Assembly: GCF_000820305.1 (NCBI RefSeq)
Contig: NZ_CDBH01000022.1
Span: 160,701 to 224,700 of the forward strand
DNA length: 64,000 bases
Origin: Aeromonas dhakensis
GTDB taxonomy: Bacteria; Pseudomonadota; Gammaproteobacteria; Enterobacterales; Aeromonadaceae
Direction of reading: 5' to 3'
Shown: piece by piece, positions 37,170-46,829 of the stretch
Numbering within the stretch: position 1 is the stretch's first letter
Layout of the letters: the number at the start of each line of letters is the position of its first letter
Position numbers and translations under genes: made by a program
The notes under the pieces: generated by a model
Database searches by the model: none
The model's input: only the letters and a program-made list of their open reading frames with translations
Told to the model about the DNA's origin: nothing

Positions 37170-38846
37170 ATGAGCGAGTTCCCTCAATCTGGTGCCAGCC
37201 CAATCCAGCGCTCCTGGCAGCGCTGCCTGCACCAGGGGTTGAGCCGTCAGCAGCGCGCCGAGCTGGACTTGCTGCCCCAGGGAGAGCTGTCGGCCCGCCA
37301 GGAGCAGCACAGGGTGCTGATCGCCAGCTTCCGGCGCTTCGTGCTACCGCTGTTTGACCAGCTGCTGGCGGGGCGCCCCTGTCGGTTGCTGCTGTGCGAT
37401 GGCGAGGGGGCCATCCTGGCCGCCAGCGGTGACGACGGCTTCGCCCGCCACGCCGAGCGGGTCTTTTTGCGCAGCGGTGCCCGCTGGGGGGAGGCGAGTA
37501 AGGGCACCAATGCCATCGGCACCGCGCTGGCCGAGCAGAGCGAGGTACAGGTGCTCGGCAATCAGCACTTCTTCGCCCAGCACAGCTTTCTCAGCTGCAG
37601 CGCCTGCCCGCTGCTCGGGCCGGACGGGCAAGTGATCGGGGTGCTCGACATCTCCACCGATGCGGCCCACCACGGCGGCGACATGCTGGGCACGGTGCGG
37701 CTGCTGGCCATGACCCTGGAAAATGCGCTGCTGGCGTGCCAGCCGGGCTGGCTGGTGGATCTCGAGCCCCAGAGTCTCTGGTCTGCCCGTCTGCTGCTGG
37801 GGGAGGAGGGCGAACTGCTGGGGGCCAACCGGGCCGGCCGGCTCTGGCTCGGCCAGCACCCTTTCGACGGCAAGCAACTGCTGCGGGATCGGCGCGGCTT
37901 GCGGTTGATGCCGGAGGCCAGCTCAGGTGTGGCCCAGTCCGGCCTGCCGGCCGCTGCCGGCGGCTCGCACGCCCGGCAGGTGCCGCTCAAGATGCTGGAG
38001 CGCGGCATCTCCCTGCTTATCGAGGGGGAGACCGGCAGCGGCAAGGAGCATCTGGTGCGCGACCTCCATCGCCAGTCGAGCCGCCACGAGAAGCCCCTGG
38101 TGTGCGTCAACTGCGGCGCCCTGCCGGCGGAGCTGGTGGAAGCCGAGCTGTTTGGCTATGTCGGCGGGGCCTTCAGCGGTGCTCGCAGCCAGGGCAGCCA
38201 GGGGTATCTGCGCGCCGCCCACGGCGGCATCCTGATGCTGGACGAGATCGGCGAGCTGCCGCTCTCGGCCCAGACCCGACTGCTGCGGGTATTGCAGGAG
38301 CGCGTCGTCACCCCGGTTGGCAGCCACAAGCCCGAAGCGGTGGATTTCTGGCTGGTCAGCGCCAGCCACCGGGATCTGGCGGCCATGGTGGCGGCCGGTA
38401 CCTTTCGCGAGGATCTCTACTACCGCATCTGCGGCTGGCGCCAGCAACTGGCACCGCTGCGCGACTGGCCGGCCTGCGAGCGGCAGGCGCTGGTCCAGCG
38501 CCTGCTGGCCGAGATGGATCCTGCCCTGTGCCTGAGCGATGAGGCCGAGCGCCACTTGCTGGCCCATCCGCTGCCCGGCAACGTGCGCCAGCTCAAGCAG
38601 GCGCTGGAAGTGGCCTGCGTGCTGGCGGAAGGGCAGGGCTGGATTGAGCCTGCCCACCTGCATCTGCCGACCGTGGTTGTGGCGCCTGTCGTCACCACTG
38701 CGCTGACGGGCAGCACATTGCGCCAGCAGAACCGGCAACGGGTGCAGCAGACCCTGACAGAGTGCGATGGCAACGTGAGCGAGGCGGCGCGCCGGCTCGG
38801 CATCAGCCGCACCACCCTCTATCGGGCGTTGCGGGAGGCCGGCTGA
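37170..38846 (+). CDS. AcoR-like sigma-54-dependent activator
   Basis: 558 residues. N-terminal GAF sensor region (about 45-190, [15 protein letters not shown]), then a short linker, AAA+ domain with Walker A G-E-T-G-S-G-K-E (about 287), loop 1 G-A-F-S-G-A (about 332; the usual motif is G-A-F-T-G-A) and Walker B G-G-I-L-M-L-D-E, then a Fis-type helix-turn-helix ([12 protein letters not shown]). Start ATG has GGAGG five bases upstream. It should activate the divergent aldehyde dehydrogenase gene. Confidence 0.93.
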   Translation: MSEFPQSGASPIQRSWQRCLHQGLSRQQRAELDLLPQGELSARQEQHRVLIASFRRFVLPLFDQLLAGRPCRLLLCDGEGAILAASGDDGFARHAERVFLRSGARWGEASKGTNAIGTALAEQSEVQVLGNQHFFAQHSFLSCSACPLLGPDGQVIGVLDISTDAAHHGGDMLGTVRLLAMTLENALLACQPGWLVDLEPQSLWSARLLLGEEGELLGANRAGRLWLGQHPFDGKQLLRDRRGLRLMPEASSGVAQSGLPAAAGGSHARQVPLKMLERGISLLIEGETGSGKEHLVRDLHRQSSRHEKPLVCVNCGALPAELVEAELFGYVGGAFSGARSQGSQGYLRAAHGGILMLDEIGELPLSAQTRLLRVLQERVVTPVGSHKPEAVDFWLVSASHRDLAAMVAAGTFREDLYYRICGWRQQLAPLRDWPACERQALVQRLLAEMDPALCLSDEAERHLLAHPLPGNVRQLKQALEVACVLAEGQGWIEPAHLHLPTVVVAPVVTTALTGSTLRQQNRQRVQQTLTECDGNVSEAARRLGISRTTLYRALREAG

Positions 38847-38931
38847 GGCGTTTGTGACCTAAGTTTTTCGTGGTTAAGATAGGTCCACAAGAGACCCTTT
38901 GATGATTCTTTTGCATGGCATGGAGTGCCTT

Positions 38932-40107
38932 ATGACGCGTACCCGATTTGATTGGCAAGACCCCTTCTTTCTCGATGGCCAGCTTGGCGAAGAGGAGCGG
39001 CTCATCCGCGACGCCGCCCGCGACTACTGCCAGGCGCGGCTGATGCCGCGGGTGCTGGAGGCCAACCGCCGCGAGCAGTTTGACCGCACCATCATGAACG
39101 AGCTGGGGGAGCTGGGGCTGCTCGGCGCCACCTTGCCGGAGCAGTACGGCTGCGCCGGGGTCAATCACGTGGCCTACGGCCTCATCGCCCGGGAGGTGGA
39201 GCGGGTCGACAGCGGCTACCGCTCGGCCATGAGCGTGCAATCCTCGCTGGTGATGCACCCGATCCACGCCTATGGCGACGAAGCCCAGCGTCAGCGCTGG
39301 CTGCCGGGGCTGGCCCGGGGCGAGCTGGTGGGCTGCTTCGGCCTCACCGAGCCGGATGCGGGCTCGGATCCGGGTTCCATGAAGAGCCGGGCCGAGCGGG
39401 TCGAGGGCGGCTATCTGCTGACCGGCAACAAGATGTGGATCACCAATTCCCCCATCGCCGATCTGTTCGTGGTGTGGGCCAAGCTCGATGGCGAGATTAC
39501 CGGCTTCGTGCTGGAGAAGGGGATGACCGGGCTCTCTGCCCCCAAGATCGAGGGCAAGTTCTCCCTGCGCGCCTCCATCACCGGCGAGATCGTGATGGAG
39601 CGGGTCTTCGTGCCGGAGGCCAACCGGCTGGCCGGGGTGAGCGGCCTCAAGGGGCCGTTCGGCTGCCTCAACAAGGCGCGCTACGGCATCGCCTGGGGGG
39701 CGCTCGGCGCCGCCGAGTTCTGCTGGCACGCCGCCCGCCAGTACGGGCTGGATCGCCAGCAATTCGGCCGCCCGCTGGCCGCCACCCAGCTGTTCCAGCT
39801 CAAGCTGGCCAACATGCAGACCGAAATTGCCCTCGGCTTGCAGGGTTGCCTGCAGGCCGGGCGCCTGATGGACGAGGGGCGCTGCCCGGTGGAGCTGGTG
39901 TCGCTCATCAAGCGCAACAGTTGTGGCAAGGCGCTGGAGATCGCCCGCGTCGCTCGCGACATGCACGGCGGCAACGGCATCAGCGACGAGTTTCACGTCA
40001 TTCGCCACGTGATGAACCTGGAGGCGGTCAATACCTACGAGGGGACTCACGACATCCACGCCCTGATCCTCGGGCGGGCCCAGACCGGCCTGCAGGCGTT
40101 TGAGTGA
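38932..40107 (+). CDS. gcdH: Glutaryl-CoA dehydrogenase
   Basis: 391 residues. Acyl-CoA dehydrogenase fold; the catalytic Glu is residue 370 in [16 protein letters not shown], a stretch characteristic of glutaryl-CoA dehydrogenases; FAD region [10 protein letters not shown] and W-I-T-N-S-P. Converts glutaryl-CoA to crotonyl-CoA in lysine/glutarate breakdown. GGAG six bases before the ATG supports this start. It overlaps the next gene (TGATG), a CoA-transferase, so substrate activation and oxidation are coupled. Confidence 0.93.
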   Translation: MTRTRFDWQDPFFLDGQLGEEERLIRDAARDYCQARLMPRVLEANRREQFDRTIMNELGELGLLGATLPEQYGCAGVNHVAYGLIAREVERVDSGYRSAMSVQSSLVMHPIHAYGDEAQRQRWLPGLARGELVGCFGLTEPDAGSDPGSMKSRAERVEGGYLLTGNKMWITNSPIADLFVVWAKLDGEITGFVLEKGMTGLSAPKIEGKFSLRASITGEIVMERVFVPEANRLAGVSGLKGPFGCLNKARYGIAWGALGAAEFCWHAARQYGLDRQQFGRPLAATQLFQLKLANMQTEIALGLQGCLQAGRLMDEGRCPVELVSLIKRNSCGKALEIARVARDMHGGNGISDEFHVIRHVMNLEAVNTYEGTHDIHALILGRAQTGLQAFE

Positions 40108-41261
40108 TGGGGCCCCTTGCCGGTGTGCGCGTGCTGGATCTCAGCCGTGTGCTGGCCGGCCCCTGGGCCAGCCAGCTGCTTGCCGATCTCGGCGCCGATG
40201 TGGTCAAGGTGGAGGCCCCCGGGCGCGGTGACGACACCCGCCACTGGGGCCCGCCCGAGCTGGTGGCGGGGGAGGCGGCCTACTTTCACGCTGCCAACCG
40301 GGGCAAACGCTCCATCGCCCTGGATCTAACGCGCGACAGAGACACCTTGCTGGCCCTGGTGGACTGTGCCGACGTGGTGATCGAGAACTTCAAGGTGGGG
40401 GGACTGGCGCGCTTTGGCCTCGATTATCCGAGCCTCAAGGCCCGCCGCCCAGAGCTCATCTACTGCTCCATCACCGGCTTTGGCCAGGACGGGCCCTGGG
40501 CCCAGCGACCCGGTTACGATCTGCTGATCCAGGGGTTGGGCGGATTGATGAGCATCACCGGCCAGCCCGACGGGGTGCCCGGTGGCGGGCCGGTCAAGGT
40601 AGGGGTGGCGCTCGTCGACATCCTCACCGGTCTCTACGCCACCATCGGCATCCAGGCGGCCCTGTGCCATCGGGAGCGAACCGGGGAGGGGCAGCAGATC
40701 GATCTCGCCCTGCTCGACGTGTCGGTGGCGGTGCTGGCCAACCAGGCGATGAACTATCTCGCCACCGGGCAGGCGCCCAGGCGCCTTGGCAACGGCCACC
40801 CCAATATCGTCCCCTACGACGTCTATCCCACCCTGGATGGCCACCTCATCCTGGCGGTGGGCAACGACGGCCAGTTTGCCGCCCTGGCGGCCCTGCTGGG
40901 GGAACCCGGGTGGGCGCAGGACCCCGACTTTGCCACCAACGCCGCCCGGGTGCGCCAGCGTCACCGGCTCAACGCCCTGATTGCCGAGCGGCTGCTGGCG
41001 CGCAGCAGCGCCGAGTGGAGTGCCATGCTGGAGGTGGCCGGGGTGCCGGGCGGCCCCATCCTCACCCTGGATGCCCTGTTTGCCCTCGAGCAGGGGGCGG
41101 TGCGGGGCTGGGTGCAGCAGGTGCAGCGCGGCGAACAATCCTTGCCCACCCTGGCCAACCCGCTGCATCTGTCGGCCACTCCGGTGTGCTATGGGCGCGC
41201 CTCGCCGGCGCTGGATGGCGACCGGGATAGCGTGCTGCGCGACTGGCTCGGGCAGGAGTGA
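40107..41261 (+). CDS. Class III CoA-transferase (CaiB/BaiF family), likely glutarate:CoA transferase
   Basis: 384 residues. Typical family features: V-L-D-L-S-R-V-L-A-G-P-W near the start, G-D-D-T-R-H-W-G-P-P, and G-Y-D-L-L-I-Q-G-L-G-G with the catalytic Asp. Members move CoA between carboxylic acids. The overlap with gcdH points to making glutaryl-CoA from glutarate, as in the SUGCT-type enzymes; this is inference from context. The product ends in a short unrelated tail. Confidence 0.88.
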   Translation: MGPLAGVRVLDLSRVLAGPWASQLLADLGADVVKVEAPGRGDDTRHWGPPELVAGEAAYFHAANRGKRSIALDLTRDRDTLLALVDCADVVIENFKVGGLARFGLDYPSLKARRPELIYCSITGFGQDGPWAQRPGYDLLIQGLGGLMSITGQPDGVPGGGPVKVGVALVDILTGLYATIGIQAALCHRERTGEGQQIDLALLDVSVAVLANQAMNYLATGQAPRRLGNGHPNIVPYDVYPTLDGHLILAVGNDGQFAALAALLGEPGWAQDPDFATNAARVRQRHRLNALIAERLLARSSAEWSAMLEVAGVPGGPILTLDALFALEQGAVRGWVQQVQRGEQSLPTLANPLHLSATPVCYGRASPALDGDRDSVLRDWLGQE

Positions 41262-41409
41262 ACCGGTTGCTTTAAGCGGGGAGATCGCGCCTGCCCGGCG
41301 CCATGCTCCCCTCTTCCATCCTCTGCCATCTCATCTGCCCCGGTGCTGGAGCCCGGGGCCGTCCCCCGTTATGATGCGCCCCGTCCATTCATCTGTTGAG
41401 GTACCTCCC

Positions 41410-41820
41410 ATGGCACAACACATTGGCGCCCTAGCCCTGCTGGTGGCCGATTACGACCAGGCCATCACCTTCTTTACCCAGGGACTGGGGTTCGAGCTGC
41501 TGGAAGACACCCCCCTCGACGAGCCGGGCAAACCGGGCAAGCGCTGGGTGCGGGTTGCCCCCAAAGGAGCCCCCGGTTCCGCCCTGTTGCTGGCGCGGGC
41601 TGCCACCCCGGAGCAGCGGGCCGCCATCGGCCAGCAGGGGGGCGGCCGGGTCTTCCTGTTCCTCGAGACTGACGACTTCTGGGGCGACTACCGGCGCATG
41701 CAGGCATATGGTGTCCATTTTTGTGAACAGCCGCGTACCGAGCCTTACGGCACCGTGGTGGTATTCGAGGACATCAGTGGCAATCGCTGGGATCTGCTGC
41801 AACTCACTGCTGCCAACTGA
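41410..41820 (+). CDS. VOC (glyoxalase/bleomycin-resistance) family protein
   Basis: 136 residues with the beta-alpha-beta-beta-beta vicinal-oxygen-chelate pattern: A-L-L-V-A-D-Y-D-Q-A-I-T-F-F-T-Q-G-L-G-F near the start and F-E-D-I-S-G-N-R-W-D-L at the end with the metal-ligand Glu. Function within the superfamily cannot be told. The start follows a short GAGGTACC ribosome site. Confidence 0.88.
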   Translation: MAQHIGALALLVADYDQAITFFTQGLGFELLEDTPLDEPGKPGKRWVRVAPKGAPGSALLLARAATPEQRAAIGQQGGGRVFLFLETDDFWGDYRRMQAYGVHFCEQPRTEPYGTVVVFEDISGNRWDLLQLTAAN

Positions 41821-41844
41821 ATCTGAAAACGTTTATCATCCCGC

Positions 41845-41870
41845 CTGTCATAAAGTCATAAAAGTGTCAC
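41845..41870 (+). promoter_or_regulatory. Pho box upstream of phoB
   Basis: CTGTCATAAAGTCATAAAAG then TGTCAC resembles the Pho box repeats (CTGTCAT-N4). The repeats are less regular than at pstS. It implies autoregulation of phoBR by PhoB. Confidence 0.65.
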
Positions 41871-41922
41871 AGAAAGTTCTAATAATTGGCGCACCCATCT
41901 TCACAGAGGAGAGAGAAGGGAT

Positions 41923-42612
41923 ATGGCTAAGCGAATTCTGGTGGTCGAGGACGAAGCACCGATCCGCGAAATGCTCTGCTTCGTGCTCGAGCAGAAGGGA
42001 TATGAAACAGTAGAAGCTGAAGATTTTGCCGACGGATTGGCGAAGGTGCGCGAACCCTACCCCGAACTCATCGTGCTGGACTGGATGATGCCAGGCGGCA
42101 GCGGCATCCAGTTTATCAAGCAGCTCAAGCAGGATGAGGTGACCCGCCAGATCCCGGTGGTGATGCTGACCGCCCGCGGCGAGGAAGAGGACAAGGTGCG
42201 CGGGCTGGAGGCAGGGGCCGATGACTACATCACCAAGCCGTTCTCCCCCAAGGAGCTGACCGCCCGCCTGCATGCGGTGATGCGCCGCGTCTCTCCCACC
42301 TCGGTGGACGAGGTGATCGAGGTGCAGGGGCTCAAGCTGGACCCTGTCTCCCACCGGGTCAGCGCCGAGGAGAAGGCCCTCGACATGGGGCCGACCGAAT
42401 TCAAGCTGCTGCACTTCTTCATGACCCACCCGGAGCGGGTCTACAGCCGCGAGCAGCTGCTCAACAACGTCTGGGGTACCAATGTGTACGTCGAGGACAG
42501 AACCGTGGATGTGCATATCCGTCGCCTGCGCAAGGCCATTGAAGAGACGGGGCATGATCGCTTGATCCAGACGGTGCGCGGCGCGGGCTATCGCTTCTCA
42601 ACCCGTCTCTAA
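41923..42612 (+). CDS. phoB: Phosphate regulon response regulator PhoB
   Basis: 229 residues, same as E. coli. Receiver with acidic pair at 10-11, phosphorylated Asp 53 ([10 protein letters not shown]) and Lys in Y-I-T-K-P-F; C-terminal OmpR-type winged helix ([13 protein letters not shown]). Activates the phosphate-starvation genes. A Pho box lies upstream, and phoR follows after 9 bases. Confidence 0.97.
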   Translation: MAKRILVVEDEAPIREMLCFVLEQKGYETVEAEDFADGLAKVREPYPELIVLDWMMPGGSGIQFIKQLKQDEVTRQIPVVMLTARGEEEDKVRGLEAGADDYITKPFSPKELTARLHAVMRRVSPTSVDEVIEVQGLKLDPVSHRVSAEEKALDMGPTEFKLLHFFMTHPERVYSREQLLNNVWGTNVYVEDRTVDVHIRRLRKAIEETGHDRLIQTVRGAGYRFSTRL

Positions 42613-42621
42613 GAGGCACTT

Positions 42622-43917
42622 ATGTTGCAACCATACGCCTGGCGGCGCCAGTTGTGGCGAATGGCATTCTTCTATGCGCCCTTCGTCTTGGTCGGCTGGC
42701 TGACGGAGAGTCTGGCCCTGTGTCTGTTGCTGGCTACCGTCATGCACCTGGGCTGGCACTACCGTTTCCAGAAGCGGCTGTCGGACTGGCTGTGGCACGA
42801 TCGCAGCCTGGTGCCTCCCAACGGCAGCGGCAGCTGGGAGTACATCTTCAACGGCATCTACAAGCTGCAGCAGCGCCACCGGGCCCGCCGCCGCGAGCTG
42901 GCGGGTCTGATCCGCCGCTTTCGGGAAGGGGCCGAGGCACTGCCCGATGCGGCCGTGGTATTTCGCACCGACGGCAGCATCCTCTGGTGTAACCGGCTGG
43001 CGGAGCAACTGCTCGGTTTTCGCTGGCCGGAGGATGCCGGTCAGCACATCGGCAACCTGATTCGCAATCCCGCCTTCGGCGCCTACCTTGGCAAGGGAGA
43101 GTATGACGAACCGTTCGAGATGACCTCGCCCATCAATGAGGAGAAGTTTCTCGAGTTTCGCATCATGCCCTACGCCGAGGATCAGGCCATGCTGGTGGTG
43201 CGGGACGTGACCCGGCTGCGCAGCCTGGAGAAGACCCGCAAGCATTTCGTCTCCAACGTCTCCCACGAGCTGCGCACCCCGCTCACCGTGCTCAAGGGCT
43301 ATCTGGAGATGACCGAGGAGCCGCCGCCGCCCGCCATGTGGGCCAAGGCGCACAGGGTGATGATGGAGCAGACCATCCGCATGGACAACCTGGTCAATCA
43401 GCTGCTCACCCTGTCGCGCATCGAGGCGGCGCCCACCGTGGATCTCTCCCATCTGGTGGACATGCCCGCCATGCTGGGGCTGCTGGAGCAGGAGGCGCGG
43501 GCGCTCTCCGGCGAGCGGGCCCACCAGATCGAGTTCATGGTGCAGCCCAATCTGCTGGTGCGCGGCGATCAGGATCAGCTGCGCAGCGCCGTCTCCAACC
43601 TGGTCTACAACGCCATCCACTACACCCCGGCGGGGCGCAAGATCACGGTGGAGTGGCGCAAACAGGGGACGATGGCGCTGTTTGCGGTGCAGGACGAGGG
43701 GGAGGGGATCCCGCCCGAGCACCTGGCGCGGCTCACCGAGCGGTTCTACCGGGTCGACAAGGCGCGCTCGCGGCACACTGGCGGCTCCGGGCTCGGCCTT
43801 GCCATCGTCAAGCATGCCCTGAGTCACCACGACTGCCAGCTCGACATCGAGAGTCGGGTCGGCCTTGGCAGCCGTTTCAGCTTCCTCATCCCCGCTCGCA
43901 TGGTGGTGTTGAAATAA
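42622..43917 (+). CDS. phoR: Phosphate regulon sensor kinase PhoR
   Basis: 431 residues, same as E. coli. Two N-terminal membrane helices (about 11-50) with almost no periplasmic part, a PAS domain (about 100-200), H box F-V-S-N-V-S-H-E-L-R-T-P-L with His 215, N box L-V-Y-N-A-I-H-Y, and G boxes D-E-G-E-G-I-P and G-G-S-G-L-G-L-A-I-V-K-H. It senses phosphate status through PstSCAB-PhoU, which are not in the window except for a PstS. Confidence 0.97.
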   Translation: MLQPYAWRRQLWRMAFFYAPFVLVGWLTESLALCLLLATVMHLGWHYRFQKRLSDWLWHDRSLVPPNGSGSWEYIFNGIYKLQQRHRARRRELAGLIRRFREGAEALPDAAVVFRTDGSILWCNRLAEQLLGFRWPEDAGQHIGNLIRNPAFGAYLGKGEYDEPFEMTSPINEEKFLEFRIMPYAEDQAMLVVRDVTRLRSLEKTRKHFVSNVSHELRTPLTVLKGYLEMTEEPPPPAMWAKAHRVMMEQTIRMDNLVNQLLTLSRIEAAPTVDLSHLVDMPAMLGLLEQEARALSGERAHQIEFMVQPNLLVRGDQDQLRSAVSNLVYNAIHYTPAGRKITVEWRKQGTMALFAVQDEGEGIPPEHLARLTERFYRVDKARSRHTGGSGLGLAIVKHALSHHDCQLDIESRVGLGSRFSFLIPARMVVLK

Positions 43918-43940
43918 GCTTTTCAAGCAATGGGTTAGCG

Positions 43941-43976
43941 ATGAAAAGAGGGCAGCGATGGCGGCCCTTTTTTCAT
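43941..43976 (+). terminator. Terminator after phoR
   Basis: Thirteen-bp stem (43941-43953 with 43964-43976, one G.T pair) with T6 inside the right arm. Confidence 0.85.
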
Positions 43977-44294
43977 TTGGTCAAAAGCCTCGCCATGTCA
44001 TTAAAGTGTCACATTAAATCCATAAATTTGTCACTGCCAGGTCAGATACTGGCGCCGTCTTGAGAACGGACCTGTGCCAGTGCGGCGCAGGGAGAGAATG
44101 AAACGAGACCGGTCGATCGCCCCACTCGGGATGCCACCACGTTTCGGCCTCAGATTGATGACTGCCTTCCACCGCCCCGGAGTCGGGCCAAAGAGGGCAG
44201 GGAATGACATTCAGCGCCCCGGTCGGATGACCGGCACTGAGCCAAGTTAACCCGTGTTTTGATGGACTGCGTTCTGCAACCTTGGAGAGATTGG
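43977..44294. other. Regulatory region and long leader of pstS
   Basis: Pho boxes (listed separately) lie about 260-300 bases before the start codon, so the leader after them is long, about 230 bases or more. It contains a CCGGTC/GACCGG hairpin with a GGAT loop (44219-44234). No ORF or known RNA is recognised. Confidence 0.5.
43996..44039 (+). promoter_or_regulatory. Tandem Pho boxes upstream of pstS
   Basis: Four units in exact 11-base phase: TGTCATTAAAG, TGTCACATTAA, ATCCATAAATT, TGTCACTGCCA. Three keep the TGTCA core of the PhoB half-site; the third is degenerate. This is the arrangement of two adjacent PhoB dimer sites. Confidence 0.88.
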
Positions 44295-45269
44295 ATGAAA
44301 CTCAACAAACTGGCTGGTGTAATCGGATTCACCGCAGCAACCCTGTTTTCCGTCAGCGCCCTGGCTGCCGGTGTGGATAAAAATCTGCCGGATTACACTC
44401 CGACCAGCGGCATCTCGGGCAACCTGTCCTCTGTCGGCTCGGATACCCTGGCCAACATGATGACCCTGTGGGCCGAAGAATTTAAGCGCATGTACCCCAA
44501 CGTCAACGTGCAGATCCAGGCCGCCGGTTCTTCTACCGCGCCGACCGCGCTGACCGAAGGCGTCGCCCAGTTTGGCCCTATGAGCCGCGCCATGAAGTCC
44601 GGCGAGGAAGAGGCGTTCGAGAAGCGCTACGGCTACAAGCCGACCGCCATCCGCGTCGCGGTCGATGCCCTGGCGGTGTTCGTCAACAAGGACAACCCCA
44701 TCAAGGGCCTGTCCATGCAGCAACTGGATGCCATCTTCTCCAGCACCCTCAAGTGCGGTGAAGCCAAGGCGGCCACCAAGTGGGCCGACCTGGGTCTGGA
44801 CGGCTCCTGGTCCGGCAAGGATCTGCAACTGTTCGGTCGCAACTCCGTCTCCGGCACCTATGGCTACTTCAAAGAACACGCCCTGTGCAACGGCGACTTC
44901 AAGAGCGGCGTGAACGAGCAGCCGGGCTCTGCCTCCGTGGTGCAGTCGGTCTCCTCCTCCCTGAACGGCATCGGCTACTCCGGCATCGGTTACGTCACCT
45001 CCGGCGTGCGCGCAGTACCGCTCTCCAAGGATGGCAAGACCTTCATCGAAGCGACCTCCGACAACGCCATCACCGGCAAGTATCCGCTGTCGCGCTTCCT
45101 GTACGTCTACGTGAACAAGCACCCGAACAAGCCGCTCTCCCCGATGGAGCAAGAGTTCCTGAAGATGGTGCTCTCCAAGGCGGGCCAGAACATCGTCGCC
45201 AAAGATGGCTACGTACCGGTACCGGCCAAGGTGGTCGAAGCCGACCTGAAGAAACTGGGCATCATGTAA
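44295..45269 (+). CDS. pstS: Phosphate-binding protein PstS
   Basis: 324 residues; signal peptide ending A-L-A-A-G. Phosphate-contact motifs are recognisable: [18 protein letters not shown] and [10 protein letters not shown]. Periplasmic high-affinity phosphate binder for the Pst transporter. GGAGAG precedes the start. The pstCAB-phoU genes do not follow; they must be elsewhere. The Pho boxes upstream show PhoB control. Confidence 0.95.
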   Translation: MKLNKLAGVIGFTAATLFSVSALAAGVDKNLPDYTPTSGISGNLSSVGSDTLANMMTLWAEEFKRMYPNVNVQIQAAGSSTAPTALTEGVAQFGPMSRAMKSGEEEAFEKRYGYKPTAIRVAVDALAVFVNKDNPIKGLSMQQLDAIFSSTLKCGEAKAATKWADLGLDGSWSGKDLQLFGRNSVSGTYGYFKEHALCNGDFKSGVNEQPGSASVVQSVSSSLNGIGYSGIGYVTSGVRAVPLSKDGKTFIEATSDNAITGKYPLSRFLYVYVNKHPNKPLSPMEQEFLKMVLSKAGQNIVAKDGYVPVPAKVVEADLKKLGIM

Positions 45270-45287
45270 GCCGGTTTCCTCTGCCAG

Positions 45288-45316
45288 ACGGGCCCCGCGG
45301 GGCCCGTTTTCTTTTT
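45288..45316 (+). terminator. Terminator after pstS
   Basis: Perfect nine-bp GC-rich stem ACGGGCCCC/GGGGCCCGT followed by TTTCTTTTT. Confidence 0.92.
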
Positions 45317-45419
45317 GGGGCCGGCTGTGACCGCTTTCGCCGGACCGGGTGATTTGTCGACTTGCACCGGACGCCCGCATTTCCGAAAATAGGGCATCTT
45401 TATGGTGAAGGACACCTCC

Positions 45420-46226
45420 ATGACATCTCCCCTGTTCAAGCTTGGCCTGGCGGCACTCTGTACGACCCTGCTCGCCAGCTGTGCCCAGTCTCCCACCGGT
45501 CGCAGCCAGATGCTGCTCTTCTCGCCCCAGCAGATGAGCAAGCTGGGGGCTGACTCCTTTGAGCAGATGAAAAAGCAGGAGAAGGTGAGCAAGGATGCCA
45601 GAGTGAACGCCTATGTCTCCTGCGTCGCCAAGGCGGTGACCGCCCAGGTGCCCGCCAGCTACGGCATCACCAACTGGGAAGTGGTGGTGTTTGACTCCAA
45701 GCAGGTGAACGCCTTCGCCCTACCCGGTGGCAAGATCGGGGTCTACAGCGGCCTGCTCAAGGTGGCCAAGAATCAGGATCAGCTCGCCACCGTCATCGGC
45801 CACGAGTTGACCCACGTGCTGGCCCAACACTCCAACGAGCGGCTCTCCCGCAGTCAGCTGACCGGCCTTGGGCTGGCGGCGGCCGACATCGCCATGGGCA
45901 GCAGCGAATACCGCGGTGCCACCATGGCAGCGCTGGGGCTCGGGGTCGAGGTCGGCGTCATGCTGCCCTATGGTCGCGAGCAGGAGAGCGAGGCGGACCG
46001 GCTGGGGCTGGATCTGATGGCCCGCGCCGGTTTCAACCCCGCCGAAGCGATCCCGCTCTGGCAAAACATGAGCGCGGCCGCGGGCGGCAATGCGCCGCCC
46101 CAGCTGCTCTCCACCCACCCCAGCAACGAGAGCCGGATCGCCGAGCTGCAGGCCCAGCAGGCTGAGGCCGTGCCGCTCTATCAGCAGGCCCGCGCCTCCG
46201 GACTGGTGCCCCAATGCAAGGCATAA
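45420..46226 (+). CDS. M48 family metalloprotease lipoprotein (LoiP-like)
   Basis: 268 residues; lipobox L-L-A-S-C with Cys at 21. The Zn-protease motif H-E-L-T-H is at 128-132, and the third ligand Glu is in E-S-E-A-D-R-L-G. Similar in layout to E. coli LoiP (YggG), an outer-membrane-associated protease linked to stress. The start at 45420 has GAAGGA before it. The stop is 13 bases into the next gene. Confidence 0.92.
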   Translation: MTSPLFKLGLAALCTTLLASCAQSPTGRSQMLLFSPQQMSKLGADSFEQMKKQEKVSKDARVNAYVSCVAKAVTAQVPASYGITNWEVVVFDSKQVNAFALPGGKIGVYSGLLKVAKNQDQLATVIGHELTHVLAQHSNERLSRSQLTGLGLAAADIAMGSSEYRGATMAALGLGVEVGVMLPYGREQESEADRLGLDLMARAGFNPAEAIPLWQNMSAAAGGNAPPQLLSTHPSNESRIAELQAQQAEAVPLYQQARASGLVPQCKA

Positions 46227-46720
46227 GCCTGCGCATGGCGCGGCCCGATGACGCCGCCGCCATGACGGTGATGCAGCGGGCCAGCTGGCTCGCCGCATAT
46301 GGCGGCGTGCTCGGTACCGACATGCTGGCCCAGCTGGCGGTCACCGAGCACCTGCAGATCTGGCAGCGCCGACTGGCGGAGACGGGCCCAAGGCCCATGC
46401 TGCTGTGCCAGGACGAGGTGGTCATCGGCCTGCTCTACTGGCAGCCGGAGCTGGCGGGGGAGTACCCCACCGCCTGGATCCGCGCTTTTTACCTGCATCC
46501 CGACCACTGGCGCCAGGGCCACGGCAAGCGGCTGTGGCAGGCGGTGGCGATGCAGATGCGGCGCGCCGGCTGTGAAGGCGTCAGATTGTGGCTGCTCGAT
46601 GGCAACCACATAGGTGAGGGGTTTTATCTGCGCCGCGGCTTCGTCTTCGATGGCCAGGAGCGCACCCTGATGAGCCTCGGCCAGCCCTGCCTGCAGCGAC
46701 AAATGTTTCGTTTGCTTTGA
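46214..46720 (+). CDS. GNAT family N-acetyltransferase
   Basis: 168 residues. The acetyl-CoA binding motif is visible as F-Y-L-H-P-D-H-W-R-Q-G-H-G-K-R-L-W (R/Q-x-x-G-x-G/A type), followed by the typical G-F-Y-L-R-R-G-F near the end. Substrate unknown. It overlaps the M48 protease gene by 13 bases, so they are probably translationally coupled. Confidence 0.88.
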   Translation: MQGISLRMARPDDAAAMTVMQRASWLAAYGGVLGTDMLAQLAVTEHLQIWQRRLAETGPRPMLLCQDEVVIGLLYWQPELAGEYPTAWIRAFYLHPDHWRQGHGKRLWQAVAMQMRRAGCEGVRLWLLDGNHIGEGFYLRRGFVFDGQERTLMSLGQPCLQRQMFRLL

Positions 46721-46829
46721 TCTCTCTCCCGTTTTTCGCCCTCGGTCACTTTATTTTTTTTGCGAATTAATACAATGTCCCCCTCTGGACAGGCTGAGGT
46801 GAGGCGGCTCACCGACAAGGGAGTGTGGC

